Notes: a model not told the origin generated them from the letters alone. DNA of 64,000 nucleotides from JBBSBL01 sp963735885 (GCA_963735885.1 CAVTMP010000003.1:189129-253128); one strand, 5' to 3'. Shown: positions 9,760-19,030, numbered from the stretch's first letter. A program made the numbers and translations.

Positions 9760-10746
9760 GTGCCGACTCGTGCCCTCACGGATCGCTGGACGCTCGGCGG
9801 CGTGCCGATTCCCAACCGCGTCGTGCTCGCCCCGCTCGCGGGCATCGGCAACTGGTTCGTGCGCCTGCAGGCGCGGCGGCACGGGGCGGGGCTCGTGGTC
9901 TCCGAGATGGTCTCCAGCCACGCGGTGCACCACCGCAACGAGCGCACGTGCCGCGAGCTGCTGCGGGTCCACCCCGACGAGCACCCGGTGTCCTTTCAGC
10001 TCTTCGGCGGCGATCCGGACGTCATGGCCTCGGCGGCCGAGCGGGTCGCGGCGGCCGGCGCGGATCTCATCGACCTCAACATGGGCTGCCCGGTGCCGAA
10101 GGTCTGCAAGACCGGCGCCGGCGCGGCGCTGCTGCGCGATCCCGACCGGGCGGTCGCGGTGGCGCGGGCCGCCGCCCGCGGGAGCGGGCTGCCGGTGACC
10201 GTGAAGCTCCGGCCCGGCCAGCGTCCGGGCGAGCGCGACGGCGTCGTGCTCGCCCACCGCCTCGTGGAGGAGGCGGACGTGGCCGGCCTCGCCTTCCACC
10301 CGCGCCACGCCTCCCAGCAGCACAAGGGCCGTCCCGACTACGAGCTCGCGGCCGGACTCGTCGCCGAGCTCCCGGTGCCGGTGATGATCTCGGGCGGGCT
10401 GCGCGACTCCGATGCGGTGCACCGCGTCTTCGACCGCACCGGAGCGGCGGCGGTGATGCTCGCCCGCGGGCAGCTCGGGAACCCGTGGCTCTTCGAGGAG
10501 GTCCTCGGCACGCGCCGCGAGCCGCCCACGCGCGAGGAGATCCTGGCCGAGCTCGACTGGGTCATGGACCGCGCCGTCGAGCACCTCGGCGCGGAGCGCG
10601 CCGCCCGCTACCTGCGGAAGTTCTACCCGTGGTACGTCGACCGCCTCGGCGGCGGCGCGGAGCTCCAGGACGCCCTGCAGCGGGCGGCGACGATCGCCGA
10701 GGCGCGCGTCGCGCTCGGCGTGCCGGCGCTGGCCGCGGCCGCCTGA
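9760..10746 (+). CDS. tRNA-dihydrouridine synthase, DusB-like
   Basis: FMN-dependent reductase making dihydrouridine in tRNA. LAPLAGIGNWFVRLQARRHGAGLVVSEMV is the TIM-barrel start; FQLFGGDPDVMASAAE, DLNMGCPVPKVCKTGAGAALL (the conserved GCP element, about residues 109-111) and GLAFHPRHASQQHKGRPDYEL with its tRNA-binding residues identify the family. The C-terminal helical domain (RYLRKFYPWYVD) matches DusB-type enzymes. 328 residues. GTG start at the predicted transcription start. It sits before greA and lysS, the position of dusB in Bacillus. Confidence 0.93.
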   Translation: MPTRALTDRWTLGGVPIPNRVVLAPLAGIGNWFVRLQARRHGAGLVVSEMVSSHAVHHRNERTCRELLRVHPDEHPVSFQLFGGDPDVMASAAERVAAAGADLIDLNMGCPVPKVCKTGAGAALLRDPDRAVAVARAAARGSGLPVTVKLRPGQRPGERDGVVLAHRLVEEADVAGLAFHPRHASQQHKGRPDYELAAGLVAELPVPVMISGGLRDSDAVHRVFDRTGAAAVMLARGQLGNPWLFEEVLGTRREPPTREEILAELDWVMDRAVEHLGAERAARYLRKFYPWYVDRLGGGAELQDALQRAATIAEARVALGVPALAAAA

Positions 10747-10810
10747 GCGCCGGCCGCCGCCGACCGGGCCGAGGTCCGCTCGGCGACGCGGAGGACCGCG
10801 CGGGCGGCGC

Positions 10811-10873
10811 TATACTTCCGCGCCCACCACAGGCCCGCCGCCGTTGATTTCCCCGCCATATGCGGGGACTTTT
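10811..10873 (+). promoter_or_regulatory. greA promoter and terminator-like leader hairpin
   Basis: TATACT at 10811-10816 is a good -10 box. The transcript would then contain TCCCCGC-CATAT-GCGGGGA (10850-10868), a perfect 7-bp hairpin followed by a short T-run (10870-10873), about 40 bases before the greA ATG. This looks like an intrinsic terminator inside the leader. E. coli greA is known to produce a short leader RNA (GraL) by termination in the leader; whether this is analogous is inference. Confidence 0.45.
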
Positions 10874-10911
10874 CGTGCGGCAGCCCTCACCTCCACCCGA
10901 GACACCCCACC

Positions 10912-11394
10912 ATGCCGAAGGACGTCATCCTCACCCCCGAGGGCCTGGAGAAGCTCCAGTCCGAGCTCGAGCACCTCTCCAAGGCGAAGCGCGCCGAGGT
11001 CGCCGAGCGCATCAAGGCCGCCCGCGAGTTCGGCGACATCTCGGAGAACTCCGAGTACGACGACGCCAAGAACGAGCAGGCGATGCTGGAGGCGCGGATC
11101 GCCACGCTGGAGGAGAAGCTTCGCGCCGCGACGGTGATCGACGCGAAGGAGCTCGGCACCGACGTGGTCCGCGTCGGCTCGATCGTCCACGTCAAGGACC
11201 AGAAGACCGGCAAGAGCACGACCTACACGATCGTCGGCTCCGCCGAGGCGAACCCCGCCGAGGCGAAGCTGTCGAACGAGTCGCCGGTCGGCAAGGCGCT
11301 GGTCGGCCACAAGCGCAACGCGATCGTCGACGTCGTGCTGCCGAACGGGAAGAAGCGCAAGCTGAAGATCACGAAGATCGACGTCGGGGTCTAG
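10912..11394 (+). CDS. greA: Transcription elongation factor GreA
   Basis: Binds the RNA polymerase secondary channel and stimulates cleavage of backtracked RNA. 160 residues. The N-terminal coiled coil contains LTPEGLEKLQSELEHL, then GDISENSEYDDAKNEQAMLEARI with the acidic D-E tip residues needed for cleavage; the C-terminal FKBP-like domain includes NESPVGKALVGHKRNAIVDV. ATG start; the untranslated leader of about 90 bases carries the hairpin listed separately. lysS follows 17 bases after the stop. Confidence 0.96.
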   Translation: MPKDVILTPEGLEKLQSELEHLSKAKRAEVAERIKAAREFGDISENSEYDDAKNEQAMLEARIATLEEKLRAATVIDAKELGTDVVRVGSIVHVKDQKTGKSTTYTIVGSAEANPAEAKLSNESPVGKALVGHKRNAIVDVVLPNGKKRKLKITKIDVGV

Positions 11395-11411
11395 ATAGGC
11401 TCGGGGCCGCC

Positions 11412-12896
11412 ATGGGCGAGCCCGAGGACGAGGAGACGCCCGAGCCGGGCCGCGAGTCGGAGCTGCTGGCCGCCCGGCGCCGGAAGCTCGCGGACCTGCG
11501 CGCGGCCGGGGTCGATCCGTTCCCCCACGCCTACCCCGGCGTCGTGCCCCTCGCGCGCGTGCGCGAGGAGAACGACGGCCTCGAGGCCGGGGAGGAGACC
11601 GAGCGCGCCTACCGCGTCGCCGGCCGGCTCGCCGCCCGCCGCGGCCAGGGCAAGGCGGCGTTCCTCGACCTCGTCGACCGCTCCGGGCGGCTCCAGCTCC
11701 ACGCGCGCGCCGACGTGCTCGGCGCCGAGCGCATGGCCGCGCTGCTCGCCTTCGACCTCGGCGACCTGATCGGGGTCGACGGCACCGCCCTGCGCACCCG
11801 TCGCGGCGAGCTCTCGCTGCGCGTCGACGAGGTCGCGCTGCTCGCGAAGTCGCTGCGGCCGCCGCCGGAGAAGCACCACGGGCTGCACGACGTCGAGACC
11901 CGCTACCGCCACCGCGAGCTCGACCTCATGGCCTCCGAGGAGGCCCGCGAGCTGTTCGTCACCCGGGCGCGGATCGTCTCCGAGCTCCGTCGCTTCCTCG
12001 ACGACGAGGGGTTCGTCGAGGTCGAGACGCCGGTGCTCCAGCCGGTCTACGGCGGCGCGCTCGCGCGTCCGTTCACGACCCACCACCACGCGCTCGACCG
12101 CACGCTCTACCTGCGGATCGCGACGGAGCTGTACCTCAAGCGGCTCATCGTCGGCGGCCTCGAGCGCGTCTACGAGCTGGGCAAGGACTTCCGCAACGAG
12201 GGCCTCTCGCCCAAGCACAACCCGGAGTTCACGATGCTCGAGTGGTACGAGGCCTACGCCGACTACGACGACGTCGCGGCGCGCTGCGAGCGTCTCGTCG
12301 CCCATGTCGCGGCGGCGGTCGGCTACGCGGGCGAGCTGGACTTCACGCCGCCGTGGAGGCGCGAGACGCTGGTCGGGGCGATCGCGGAGCGCACCGGCGT
12401 CGACGTGCTCGCCGAGCGCGGCGACCGCGACGCGCTCGCGGCGCGGATGGCGGCCGCGGGACTGCCGGTGCCCGAGGCCCGCACGTGGCCACAGCTCGTC
12501 GACGAGCTGCTCTCCAAGCACGTCGAGCCGGCGCTCGCGCAGCCGACCTTCATCCTGGACTACCCGGTCGAGCTCTCGCCCTTCGCCAAGCGGCACCGGA
12601 GCGAGCCGGGGCTCGTCGAGCGCTTCGAGGCGTTCGCCGGCGGCATGGAGTTCGCGAACGCGTTCACCGAGCTGAACGACCCCGACGACCAGCGCGCGCG
12701 CTTCGCGGAGCAGGACCGTCACGCCGCCGCCGGCGACGAGGAGGCCCAGCCCCACGACGAGTCCTACCTGTTCGCGCTCGAGCACGGGATGCCGCCGACC
12801 GGCGGGATCGGGATCGGGATCGACCGGCTCGTGCTGCTGCTGACCGGGCACCGCTCGATCCGCGAGGTCGTGCTGTTCCCGGTGATGCGGGACTGA
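11412..12896 (+). CDS. lysS: Lysyl-tRNA synthetase, class II
   Basis: Charges tRNA-Lys. N-terminal OB-fold (about residues 60-150, YRVAGRLAARRGQGKAAFLDL). The catalytic core shows motif 2 FRNEGLSPKHNPEFTMLEWY and motif 3 GIGIGIDRLVLLLTG; GGALARPFTTHHHALD is the LysRS signature. 494 residues, normal. ATG 11412 was chosen because the OB-fold follows after a short charged tail and a -10-like TAGGCT (11397-11402) lies 9 bases upstream, directly after the greA stop. Confidence 0.95.
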   Translation: MGEPEDEETPEPGRESELLAARRRKLADLRAAGVDPFPHAYPGVVPLARVREENDGLEAGEETERAYRVAGRLAARRGQGKAAFLDLVDRSGRLQLHARADVLGAERMAALLAFDLGDLIGVDGTALRTRRGELSLRVDEVALLAKSLRPPPEKHHGLHDVETRYRHRELDLMASEEARELFVTRARIVSELRRFLDDEGFVEVETPVLQPVYGGALARPFTTHHHALDRTLYLRIATELYLKRLIVGGLERVYELGKDFRNEGLSPKHNPEFTMLEWYEAYADYDDVAARCERLVAHVAAAVGYAGELDFTPPWRRETLVGAIAERTGVDVLAERGDRDALAARMAAAGLPVPEARTWPQLVDELLSKHVEPALAQPTFILDYPVELSPFAKRHRSEPGLVERFEAFAGGMEFANAFTELNDPDDQRARFAEQDRHAAAGDEEAQPHDESYLFALEHGMPPTGGIGIGIDRLVLLLTGHRSIREVVLFPVMRD

Positions 12897-13019
12897 GGCC
12901 CTCGCCCCGGCCCGCCTCCCGCGTCCGCTCGCGGGACCGCAGGCCAGGGTGGACGGGTCGGGTGCCGGATCGCCGTCGGTTGCAGGGCCCCAGGGGCTGG
13001 GGCGTAGGGTCGGTTTGTC

Positions 13020-16000
13020 ATGCGACGGGCCCTGAGCGCCCGCACAGCAGCCTCTGTTGTCGGGCGGCGCAACCTTCTCCTACGCCCGAATCGGTCGCGG
13101 GGAGAAGAACCACGTCCCCCGCCGGCCCGCCGAGCACGGCTCTCGTTGCTGGCGCTCGGGCTCAGCGCCGCCGTCGCGCTCGCGGCGCCGGGGACGGCGC
13201 TCGGCGCCGTGCCGTCGGTGGTGACGGGGGTGGCGTCGGGGGTGTCGGGGGATCGGGCGCACGTGTCGGGGACGGTGAAGTCGAACGATCCGTTCTTGGG
13301 TGCTGGCTGGTATTTCGAGTACGGGACGGATACGGGCTATGGGTCCTTCAGCTCGAGCGGGCATGCGGATCCGGGGTCGGTCGATCAGTCGGTCGGGGCG
13401 GACCTGGGGGGGTTGGCGTCGAACACGACCTACCACTACCGGGTGGTCGCGCTTCTGGATGGGACGTCCGCGCCGTTGTACGTGGGTGAGGACCGGACGT
13501 TCGGAACGACGGTGGTGCCGTCGGTTTCGTCGGGGGTGGCGTCGGGGGTGTCGGGGGATCGGGCGCATGTGTCGGGGGCGGTGAGGTCGAACGATCCGTT
13601 CTTGGGTGTGAGCTGGTATTTCGAGTACGGGACGGATACGGGCTATGGGTCCTTCAGCTCGAGCGGGCATGCGGATCCGGGGTCGGTCGATCAGTCGGTC
13701 GGGGCTGACCTGGGGGGGTTGGCGTCGAACACGACCTACCACTACCGGGTGGTCGCGCTTCTGGATGGGACGTCCGCGCCGTTGTACGTGGGTGAGGACC
13801 GGACGTTCAGAACGACGGTGGTGCCGTCGGTTTGACGGGGGTGGCGTCGGGGGTGTCGGGGGATCGGGCGCATGTGTCGGGGGCGGTGAGGTCGAACGAT
13901 CCGTTCTTGGGGCTGGTGTGGTATTTCGAGTACGGGACGGATACGGGCTACGGGTCCTCGACGGTCGAGCGGGCATGCGGATCCGGGGTCGGTCGATCAG
14001 TCGGTCGGGGCGGATCTGGGGGGGTTGGCGTCGAACACGACCTACCACTACCGGGTGGTGGCGTCCTGGAGGGGACGTCCGTGCCGTTGTACGTGGGTGA
14101 GGACCGGACGTTCACCACGACCGGGCCCCTGTCGCTGTCGGTGGCGGATGCCGGATCCGTGACCGAGGGCGATGCGGGCTCCCGGAACGCGTCGTTCGTC
14201 GTGTCGCTGTCCGCGCCGGCGCCGGCCGGCGGGGTGACGGTCGACTACGCGACGGCGGACGGGTCGGCGACGGCGCCGTCCGACTACGGGCAGGTGTCGG
14301 GGACGCTGATCTTCGCCCCGGGCGAGACGAGCAAGACGGTCGCGGTCGCGGTCCACGGCGACACGTCCTTCGAGGGCGACGAGACGTTCTCGCTCGTGCT
14401 TTCCGCGCCGACCGGCGCCGAGATCGCCGACGACCAGGGGACCGGCCACGATCGTCGACGACGATCCGGCGCCCGCGCCGTCGGTGGCGACGGGGGCGGC
14501 GACCGGCGTGACGACGGGCTCGGCGCGGCTCACGGGCACGGTCAATCCTCAGGATCCCGTCAACGGCCTCGTCTGGGCCTTCGAGTGGGGGACCGGCACG
14601 AGCTACGGCAGCGTGACGCCGTCTCGCGTCTCGGCTTCCGGGACGGTCGACCAGTCGGTCGCCGAGAACCTGGCGGGGCTGGCGCCGAACACCACCTACC
14701 ACTACCGGCTGGTGGGGTTCGGGTCCGGAAGCGCGGTGTACCGCGGCACGGACCGGACGTTCACGACGCTGCCCCGCGCGTGCGAGATCACGCAGAGCCG
14801 ATCCCTCGAGGGAACGACCACGTCGACGATCGAGTTCGTCAACGCCACCGGCGGACCGGTCCGCACCTACTGGCTGGACTACGCCGGCCAGCGGGTGCTC
14901 TACGAGACCATCCCCGCCGGGCAGAGCTTCGTGCAGGACACCTGGCTCACCCATCCGTGGGTGGTCCTCGACGCCGCCGACGGGTGCGTCGGATACACCG
15001 TCTCCGACCGGCCGGCGAAGCGGTTCGTGGTCGGCGAGGCGGTGTCGGTGGCGGATGCGCCGCCCCTGCTCGAGGGGGATGCCGGCTCCCGGAACGCGTC
15101 GTTCGTCGTGTCGCTGTCAAGCCCGGCCCCGGCGGGCGGGGTGACGGTCGACTACGCGACGGCGGACGGGTCGGCGACGGCGCCCTCCGACTACGCGGCG
15201 GCGTCGGGGACGCTGAGCTTCGCGCCGGGCGAGACGAGCAAGACGGTCGCGGTCGCGGTCCACGGGGACACGGCGTTCGAGGGCGACGAGACGTTCACGT
15301 TGCGCCTGTCGGGGGCCGGCGCGACGGTCACGGACGGCCAGGGGACCGCCACGATCCGCAACGACGACGTCGAGCGCACGGGCACGCCGGCCCCGGGCGT
15401 CGCGGATCTCCGCGTGACGACGGCGCTCGACTCGGCGGCCCCGTTGGTGGCCGGCCACGAGGTGTCGTACCGCGCCACGGTCAGCAACGCGGGGCCGGGC
15501 GTCGCCACCGGCGTCGTGCTGCGGGTCCGCCTGTCCGCGAGCCTGCGCTTCGTCTCCGCAGCCCCCGGCGCGTGCGCGCAATCCGGCTCGCTGGTCACCT
15601 GCTCGATCGGCGGGGTGGGCGCGGGCCAGAGCGTCACGGTCGTCATGCGTCTGCGGGCGGTCTCGTCGGGCCCCGCGTCGGTGGCGGCGAGTGTGGCCGG
15701 CGACGGCACCGACCCGGTGCCGGGATCCGACCAGAGCGCGGTGCAGGCGGCGGTGGCGCCGGCTCCGCCGCAGGTCGCTCGGACCGTCAACGCGACCCCG
15801 GTGTCCGGCCAGGTGCTGGTCAAGCTGCCCGGGAGTCGCCGGCTCGTGCCCCTGCAGGACGCGCGCTCGCTGCCCGTGGGCACGGTCGTGGACGCCACGA
15901 AAGGCCGGGTGCGGATCACGTCCGCGGCGGACAGCCACGGGCACACGCAGTCGGCCGAGTTCTCCGCCGGCCAGTTCCGGATCGCGCAGCGGCGAGCCAG

Positions 16001-16313
16001 GCCGCTGATCACCGAGCTCGTGCTCGTCGGCGGGGACTTCGCGGGTTGCCGCCGAGGCCGCGCCGCGCCGGCGGCGGCGGCCAGGCGCCGCGGGCACGGG
16101 CGCCGGCTGTGGGGCAACGGGAAGGGGAAGTTCCGCACGCGGGGGCGCTACGGGGCCGCGACGGTGCGCGGGACCAGGTGGCTGACCGAGGATCGCTGCA
16201 ACGACACCCGCGTCCTCGTGGCGCGCGGCGTCGTGTCGGTGCGCGACTTCCCCCGCCGCCGAACCGTGATCGTGCGCGCCGGACGCAGCTACGTCGCGAG
16301 GGCGCCGCGATGA
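13020..16313 (+). CDS. Exported multidomain repeat protein with Calx-beta and VHL-beta-like domains (several frameshifts)
   Basis: Probable surface or secreted protein of about 1,100 residues when read across frame breaks. The signal segment (LSLLALGLSAAVALAAPGTALG) follows a long basic N-terminus. Three near-identical 102-residue modules (13211-14120, fibronectin-like: WYFEYGTDTGYGS, NTTYHYRVVALLDG) are followed by a Calx-beta domain (about 14139-14460), another fibronectin-like module, a von Hippel-Lindau beta-like domain (about 14780-15020), a second Calx-beta (about 15040-15365), a DUF11-like domain (about 15390-15760) and a basic C-terminal domain. Breaks lie near 13826, 13955, 14065 and 14446. 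No LPXTG or transmembrane anchor is seen at the C-terminus. -10-like TAGGGT (13005-13010) supports the ATG at 13020. Function unknown; adhesion is plausible. Confidence 0.75.
13211..14120 (+). repeat. Three tandem repeats of 306 bp
   Basis: The TGGCGTCGGG element recurs at 13231, 13537 and 13842, giving periods of 306 and 305 (one base lost). The first two units are almost identical over their length, and the third has three frame-altering differences. Such identity suggests recent duplication or gene conversion, and is also a typical place for misassembly. Confidence 0.85.
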
Positions 16314-16331
16314 GGCGGGGACTCGCGGCGC
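16302..16331. terminator. Convergent-gene hairpin
   Basis: GCGCCGCGA (16302-16310) pairs perfectly with TCGCGGCGC (16323-16331). The loop contains the stop of the exported repeat protein; the kinase stop on the other strand follows. No T-run. Probable bidirectional terminator. Confidence 0.4.
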
Positions 16332-16338
16332 GGCACCC

Positions 16339-17595
16339 TCAGCCCGAGGAGGCGTCGAGCACCGCGACGGTCAGGTCGGCGAAGAGCGCGGCCCGCGGAA
16401 CGTCGGCCGCCCCGTAGGGCCGGCCGTCCCGGCGGTCGAGGATCGACAGCGCGCCCATGACGACGTCGCCGTGCTTCAGCGGGACGACGAGCATCGTGTG
16501 CGGGACGTACCCGGTACCCGCGGCGATCTGGGCCTCGAAGCGCGGATCGGTCCGGCACGCGGCGACGGCGAGGCCCTCGCCCCCGGCGACGGCGGCGCCG
16601 GCGATGCCCGCGCCGGCGCTCAGGCGCACGCCGACGATCTCGTCGGCTCCGGCCCCCCAGGCCGCCTCGAAGACGAGCTCGCCGGTGGCCTCGTCGCGCA
16701 GCGCGATGGACGACGCCGCCGCCTCGAACACTCCGGCGGCCGTCCGCACGATCGACTCGAGCAGCGTCCGGCCTCGCGTCGGGGCCGGCACGCTGCGTGC
16801 CAGCGAGACACCGCTCGAGGCGCCGAGGGGAGAGCCCAGCGCCGCGGCGAGGGCGTCGATCGAGGACACGCGGCGCTCCGGCTGCAGCTCCAGCGCCCGG
16901 CGCAGGGTTCCCTCCAGCTCCGGTGTCACATCGGGGAACTCGTCGGCGAGTGACCGCCCGTCCCGGTAGGAGGGCGGCTCGCCCGCGATCAACGTCCACA
17001 GCGTGGCGGCGAGGCTGTACACGTCACTGCGCGGCGACACGGTCTCACCCACGAGCACCTCGGGCGCCATGTACCGGGGCGTGCCGATCCCCCGGGTGCC
17101 CGCGTCGGCGTCGAGCTCGCGGGCGATGCCGAAGTCCACCAGCACCACGCCCTCCCGGGCGAGGATCAGGTTCTCCGGCTTGACGTCGCGGTGGACGATG
17201 CCCTGATCGTGCACGTACTGCAGCGCCTCGCCCGCCTCTCGAGCGTAGGTCAGGGCGTCGGCGACCCGAAGGCCGCCGCCGCGCCGCTTCACGACCGCGC
17301 CGAGGTCCGGTCCGGCGACGAGCTCCATGATCAGGTAGGTCCCGCTGTCGTCCTGCACGTGGTCCAGGACGCGCACGACGCGAGGATGGCTCAGGCGTCT
17401 CAGCAGCCGGGCCTCGATCTCGAAGTGGGACGCCTGCGTCACGTCGATGAGATGCTTGACCGCCACCTCGGTCCCGTCGTCTCGCCGCGCCCGGTACACG
17501 GCCCCCGTGGCTCCTCGGGAGATCGCGGCGATCACGCGGTAGGCGTCACCCACCCGGTCACCGGGGTTCAGGGTGAAGCCGCCGGCCCCCGTCAT
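16339..17595 (-). CDS. Serine/threonine protein kinase with C-terminal GAF domain
   Basis: Hanks-type kinase domain at about residues 18-270: ATP-binding VAVKHLI with Lys47, catalytic HRDVKPEN (Asp137), DFG at 154-156, then GTPRYMAPEVLVGE. The glycine loop reads SRGATGAVY and lacks the first usual Gly. A GAF-type domain at about 290-415 (TLLESIVRTAAGVFEAAASSIAL through GALSILDRRDGRPY) could sense a small ligand. No membrane helix, so it should be cytosolic, unlike PASTA kinases. The ATG coincides with the transcription start predicted from the palindromic promoter shared with the next gene. Substrates may include the FHA proteins nearby (inference). Confidence 0.92.
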   Translation of the reverse strand: MTGAGGFTLNPGDRVGDAYRVIAAISRGATGAVYRARRDDGTEVAVKHLIDVTQASHFEIEARLLRRLSHPRVVRVLDHVQDDSGTYLIMELVAGPDLGAVVKRRGGGLRVADALTYAREAGEALQYVHDQGIVHRDVKPENLILAREGVVLVDFGIARELDADAGTRGIGTPRYMAPEVLVGETVSPRSDVYSLAATLWTLIAGEPPSYRDGRSLADEFPDVTPELEGTLRRALELQPERRVSSIDALAAALGSPLGASSGVSLARSVPAPTRGRTLLESIVRTAAGVFEAAASSIALRDEATGELVFEAAWGAGADEIVGVRLSAGAGIAGAAVAGGEGLAVAACRTDPRFEAQIAAGTGYVPHTMLVVPLKHGDVVMGALSILDRRDGRPYGAADVPRAALFADLTVAVLDASSG

Positions 17596-17601
17596 GGCGC
17601 G

Positions 17602-17617
17602 ACCCTAGCGCTAGGGT
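17602..17617. promoter_or_regulatory. Perfect palindromic divergent leaderless promoter
   Basis: ACCCTAGCGCTAGGGT is a perfect 16-bp palindrome. It supplies TAGGGT in both directions; each copy ends exactly 7 bases before a start codon, ATG 17624 on the plus strand and ATG 17595 on the minus strand. The flanks CATGG...CCATG extend the symmetry to the two start codons. Confidence 0.6.
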
Positions 17618-17623
17618 GCGGCC

Positions 17624-18016
17624 ATGGCTTGGGCCGAGGTCTTCGTCGTCCTCGTCGTCTCGCACCTGGTCGGCGACTTCGCCCTGCAGACCGAGTGGCA
17701 GGCCTCGCACAAGCACGGAGGACTGGGGCGGGACCCGCTCGCGCGTCGCGCGCTCCTCCACCACGTGCTGACGTACACGCTCGCCTTCGTCCCGGCCCTG
17801 GTCTGGATCGCCGAGCGTGGCGACGGCGTGTGGGTCGCCGTCGCGGCGCTCGTCGCCCTACCCCATCTCGTGCAGGATGACGGCCGCCTCCTGACGGCCT
17901 ACATCCGCACGGTGAAGCACTCCGACGTCGGCCCCGGAGACCTGGTGTACGTCGGCGCGGATCAGACCTTCCACGTCGTCGTCCTGCTGCTCACGGCCCT
18001 GGTGGTGGCCGGCTGA
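17624..18016 (+). CDS. DUF3307 family membrane protein
   Basis: Small integral membrane protein of unknown function, 130 residues. VSHLVGDFALQTEWQASHKHG and ALLHHVLTYTLAFVPALVWI match the DUF3307 pattern with conserved His/Asp residues near the membrane surface; ALVALPHLVQDDGR and DQTFHVVVLLLTALVV close it. About three to four hydrophobic helices. ATG lies exactly at the transcription start predicted from the divergent palindrome. It is controlled from the same 16 bp as the GAF kinase, which suggests linked expression. Confidence 0.8.
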   Translation: MAWAEVFVVLVVSHLVGDFALQTEWQASHKHGGLGRDPLARRALLHHVLTYTLAFVPALVWIAERGDGVWVAVAALVALPHLVQDDGRLLTAYIRTVKHSDVGPGDLVYVGADQTFHVVVLLLTALVVAG

Positions 18017-18043
18017 GCGGCGCCGGGGCGCCCGGCCTCAGCC
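18011..18043. terminator. Convergent-gene hairpin
   Basis: GGCTGAG (18011-18017) pairs with CTCAGCC (18037-18043), and GGCGCC blocks pair inside. The arms contain both stop codons of the convergent genes. Probable bidirectional terminator without T-run. Confidence 0.45.
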
Positions 18044-18958
18044 GACGGTCGGGGCGTTGCGGTCGACCGGCGGGCCGGCCCCGGCCGGCCACCTCGAGAG
18101 CAGGGCGTGGGGCGGTGGCTCGCCGGCGGCGCGGGCGGCCGCGAGCGCCGCGCGTCCGAGCTCACCGGCCGACGCGTAGCGATCCTCCGGGCGCTTGGCC
18201 ATCGCCCGGGCGATCACCTCGTCGAACGCCGCCGGCGCGCCGCCGGAGACCGTCGGAGCCGGTTCCAGGGTGTGGGCCATCAGCTTGGACAGCGGACGCT
18301 CGGCGGGATAGGGAACCGCTCCGGTGAGCGCCTCGTAGAGCACGCAGCCCAGCGCGTAGACATCGGTCCGGTGGTCGATCGGCTGGGCCTGCAGCTGCTC
18401 GGGCGCGGCATAGTCGAGGGTGCCGACCCAGGTGCCGGTCGCCGTCAGCCCGCTCTGCGAGGCGGCGTGCCGGCTCAGGCCGAAGTCGCCGAGATAGGCG
18501 TGCGGCGCCCCGTCGCGGTGCTCGACCAGCACGTTGGCCGGCTTGACGTCGCGGTGGACCAGGCCGAGCGCGTGCGCCGCGTCGAGGCCGGAGGCGGCCT
18601 GGGCCACGACCTGCGCGGCGTGGCGCGGGTGCAGCGGGCCGCCGCAGCAGATGAGAACCTCGAGATCGGCGCCGTCGACGAGCTGCGTGGCCAGGAACCA
18701 CGTCCCATCGACCTCGCCCGACGCGTAGACGGCGACCACGTGGGGATGGTCGAGCTCGGCCATGAGACGCGACTCGCGCCGGAAGCGGCGTTGAAACCGC
18801 CCGTCCCCGGAGGCCTCGGGGAGCAGGAGCTTGAGCGCCACCGGGCGGCCCGAGGCGATCTCGCTCGCCCGGTAGACGACGCCCATTCCCCCTTCTCCGA
18901 GCAGGGACTCGATCCGGTAGGAGGCGAAGACCGAGTCGGGTGCCAGCGTGGCGGGCAT
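18038..18958 (-). CDS. Serine/threonine protein kinase (soluble, single domain)
   Basis: Hanks-type kinase of about 306 residues. From the chosen ATG: YRIESLLGEGGMGVVYRA carries the full glycine loop, Lys43 in VALKLLL binds ATP, VHRDVKPANVL the catalytic Asp, GDFGLSRH the DFG, and GTLDYAAPEQL the activation segment end. GRTDVYALGCVLYEALTG-type helix F follows (HRTDVYALGCVLYE). No membrane helix or sensor domain after residue 280. ATG 18958 begins MPATLAPDSVF directly before the fold; a GTG at 19012 would add 18 residues including a hydrophobic VLLVLTV. Divergent from the FHA-ABC gene; mycobacterial PknF is likewise linked with an FHA-ABC transporter (Rv1747), so phosphorylation of that neighbour is a reasonable guess. 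Confidence 0.9.
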   Translation of the reverse strand: MPATLAPDSVFASYRIESLLGEGGMGVVYRASEIASGRPVALKLLLPEASGDGRFQRRFRRESRLMAELDHPHVVAVYASGEVDGTWFLATQLVDGADLEVLICCGGPLHPRHAAQVVAQAASGLDAAHALGLVHRDVKPANVLVEHRDGAPHAYLGDFGLSRHAASQSGLTATGTWVGTLDYAAPEQLQAQPIDHRTDVYALGCVLYEALTGAVPYPAERPLSKLMAHTLEPAPTVSGGAPAAFDEVIARAMAKRPEDRYASAGELGRAALAAARAAGEPPPHALLSRWPAGAGPPVDRNAPTVG

Positions 18959-19030
18959 CGGCACGGTCAATACAAGCAGAACCCGCTCGACCGCCGCCCG
19001 GCTTCTCGGCACGGCGCGCGCCGACCCGAC

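Noticed and set aside
13211..14120. Mobile element made of 306-bp repeats
   Set aside because: Units are in-frame protein modules inside a signal-peptide-bearing gene; no terminal repeats or transposase.
16289..16999. Alternative minus-strand frame over the GAF part of the kinase
   Set aside because: Shadow of the continuous kinase-GAF frame, which keeps all motifs.
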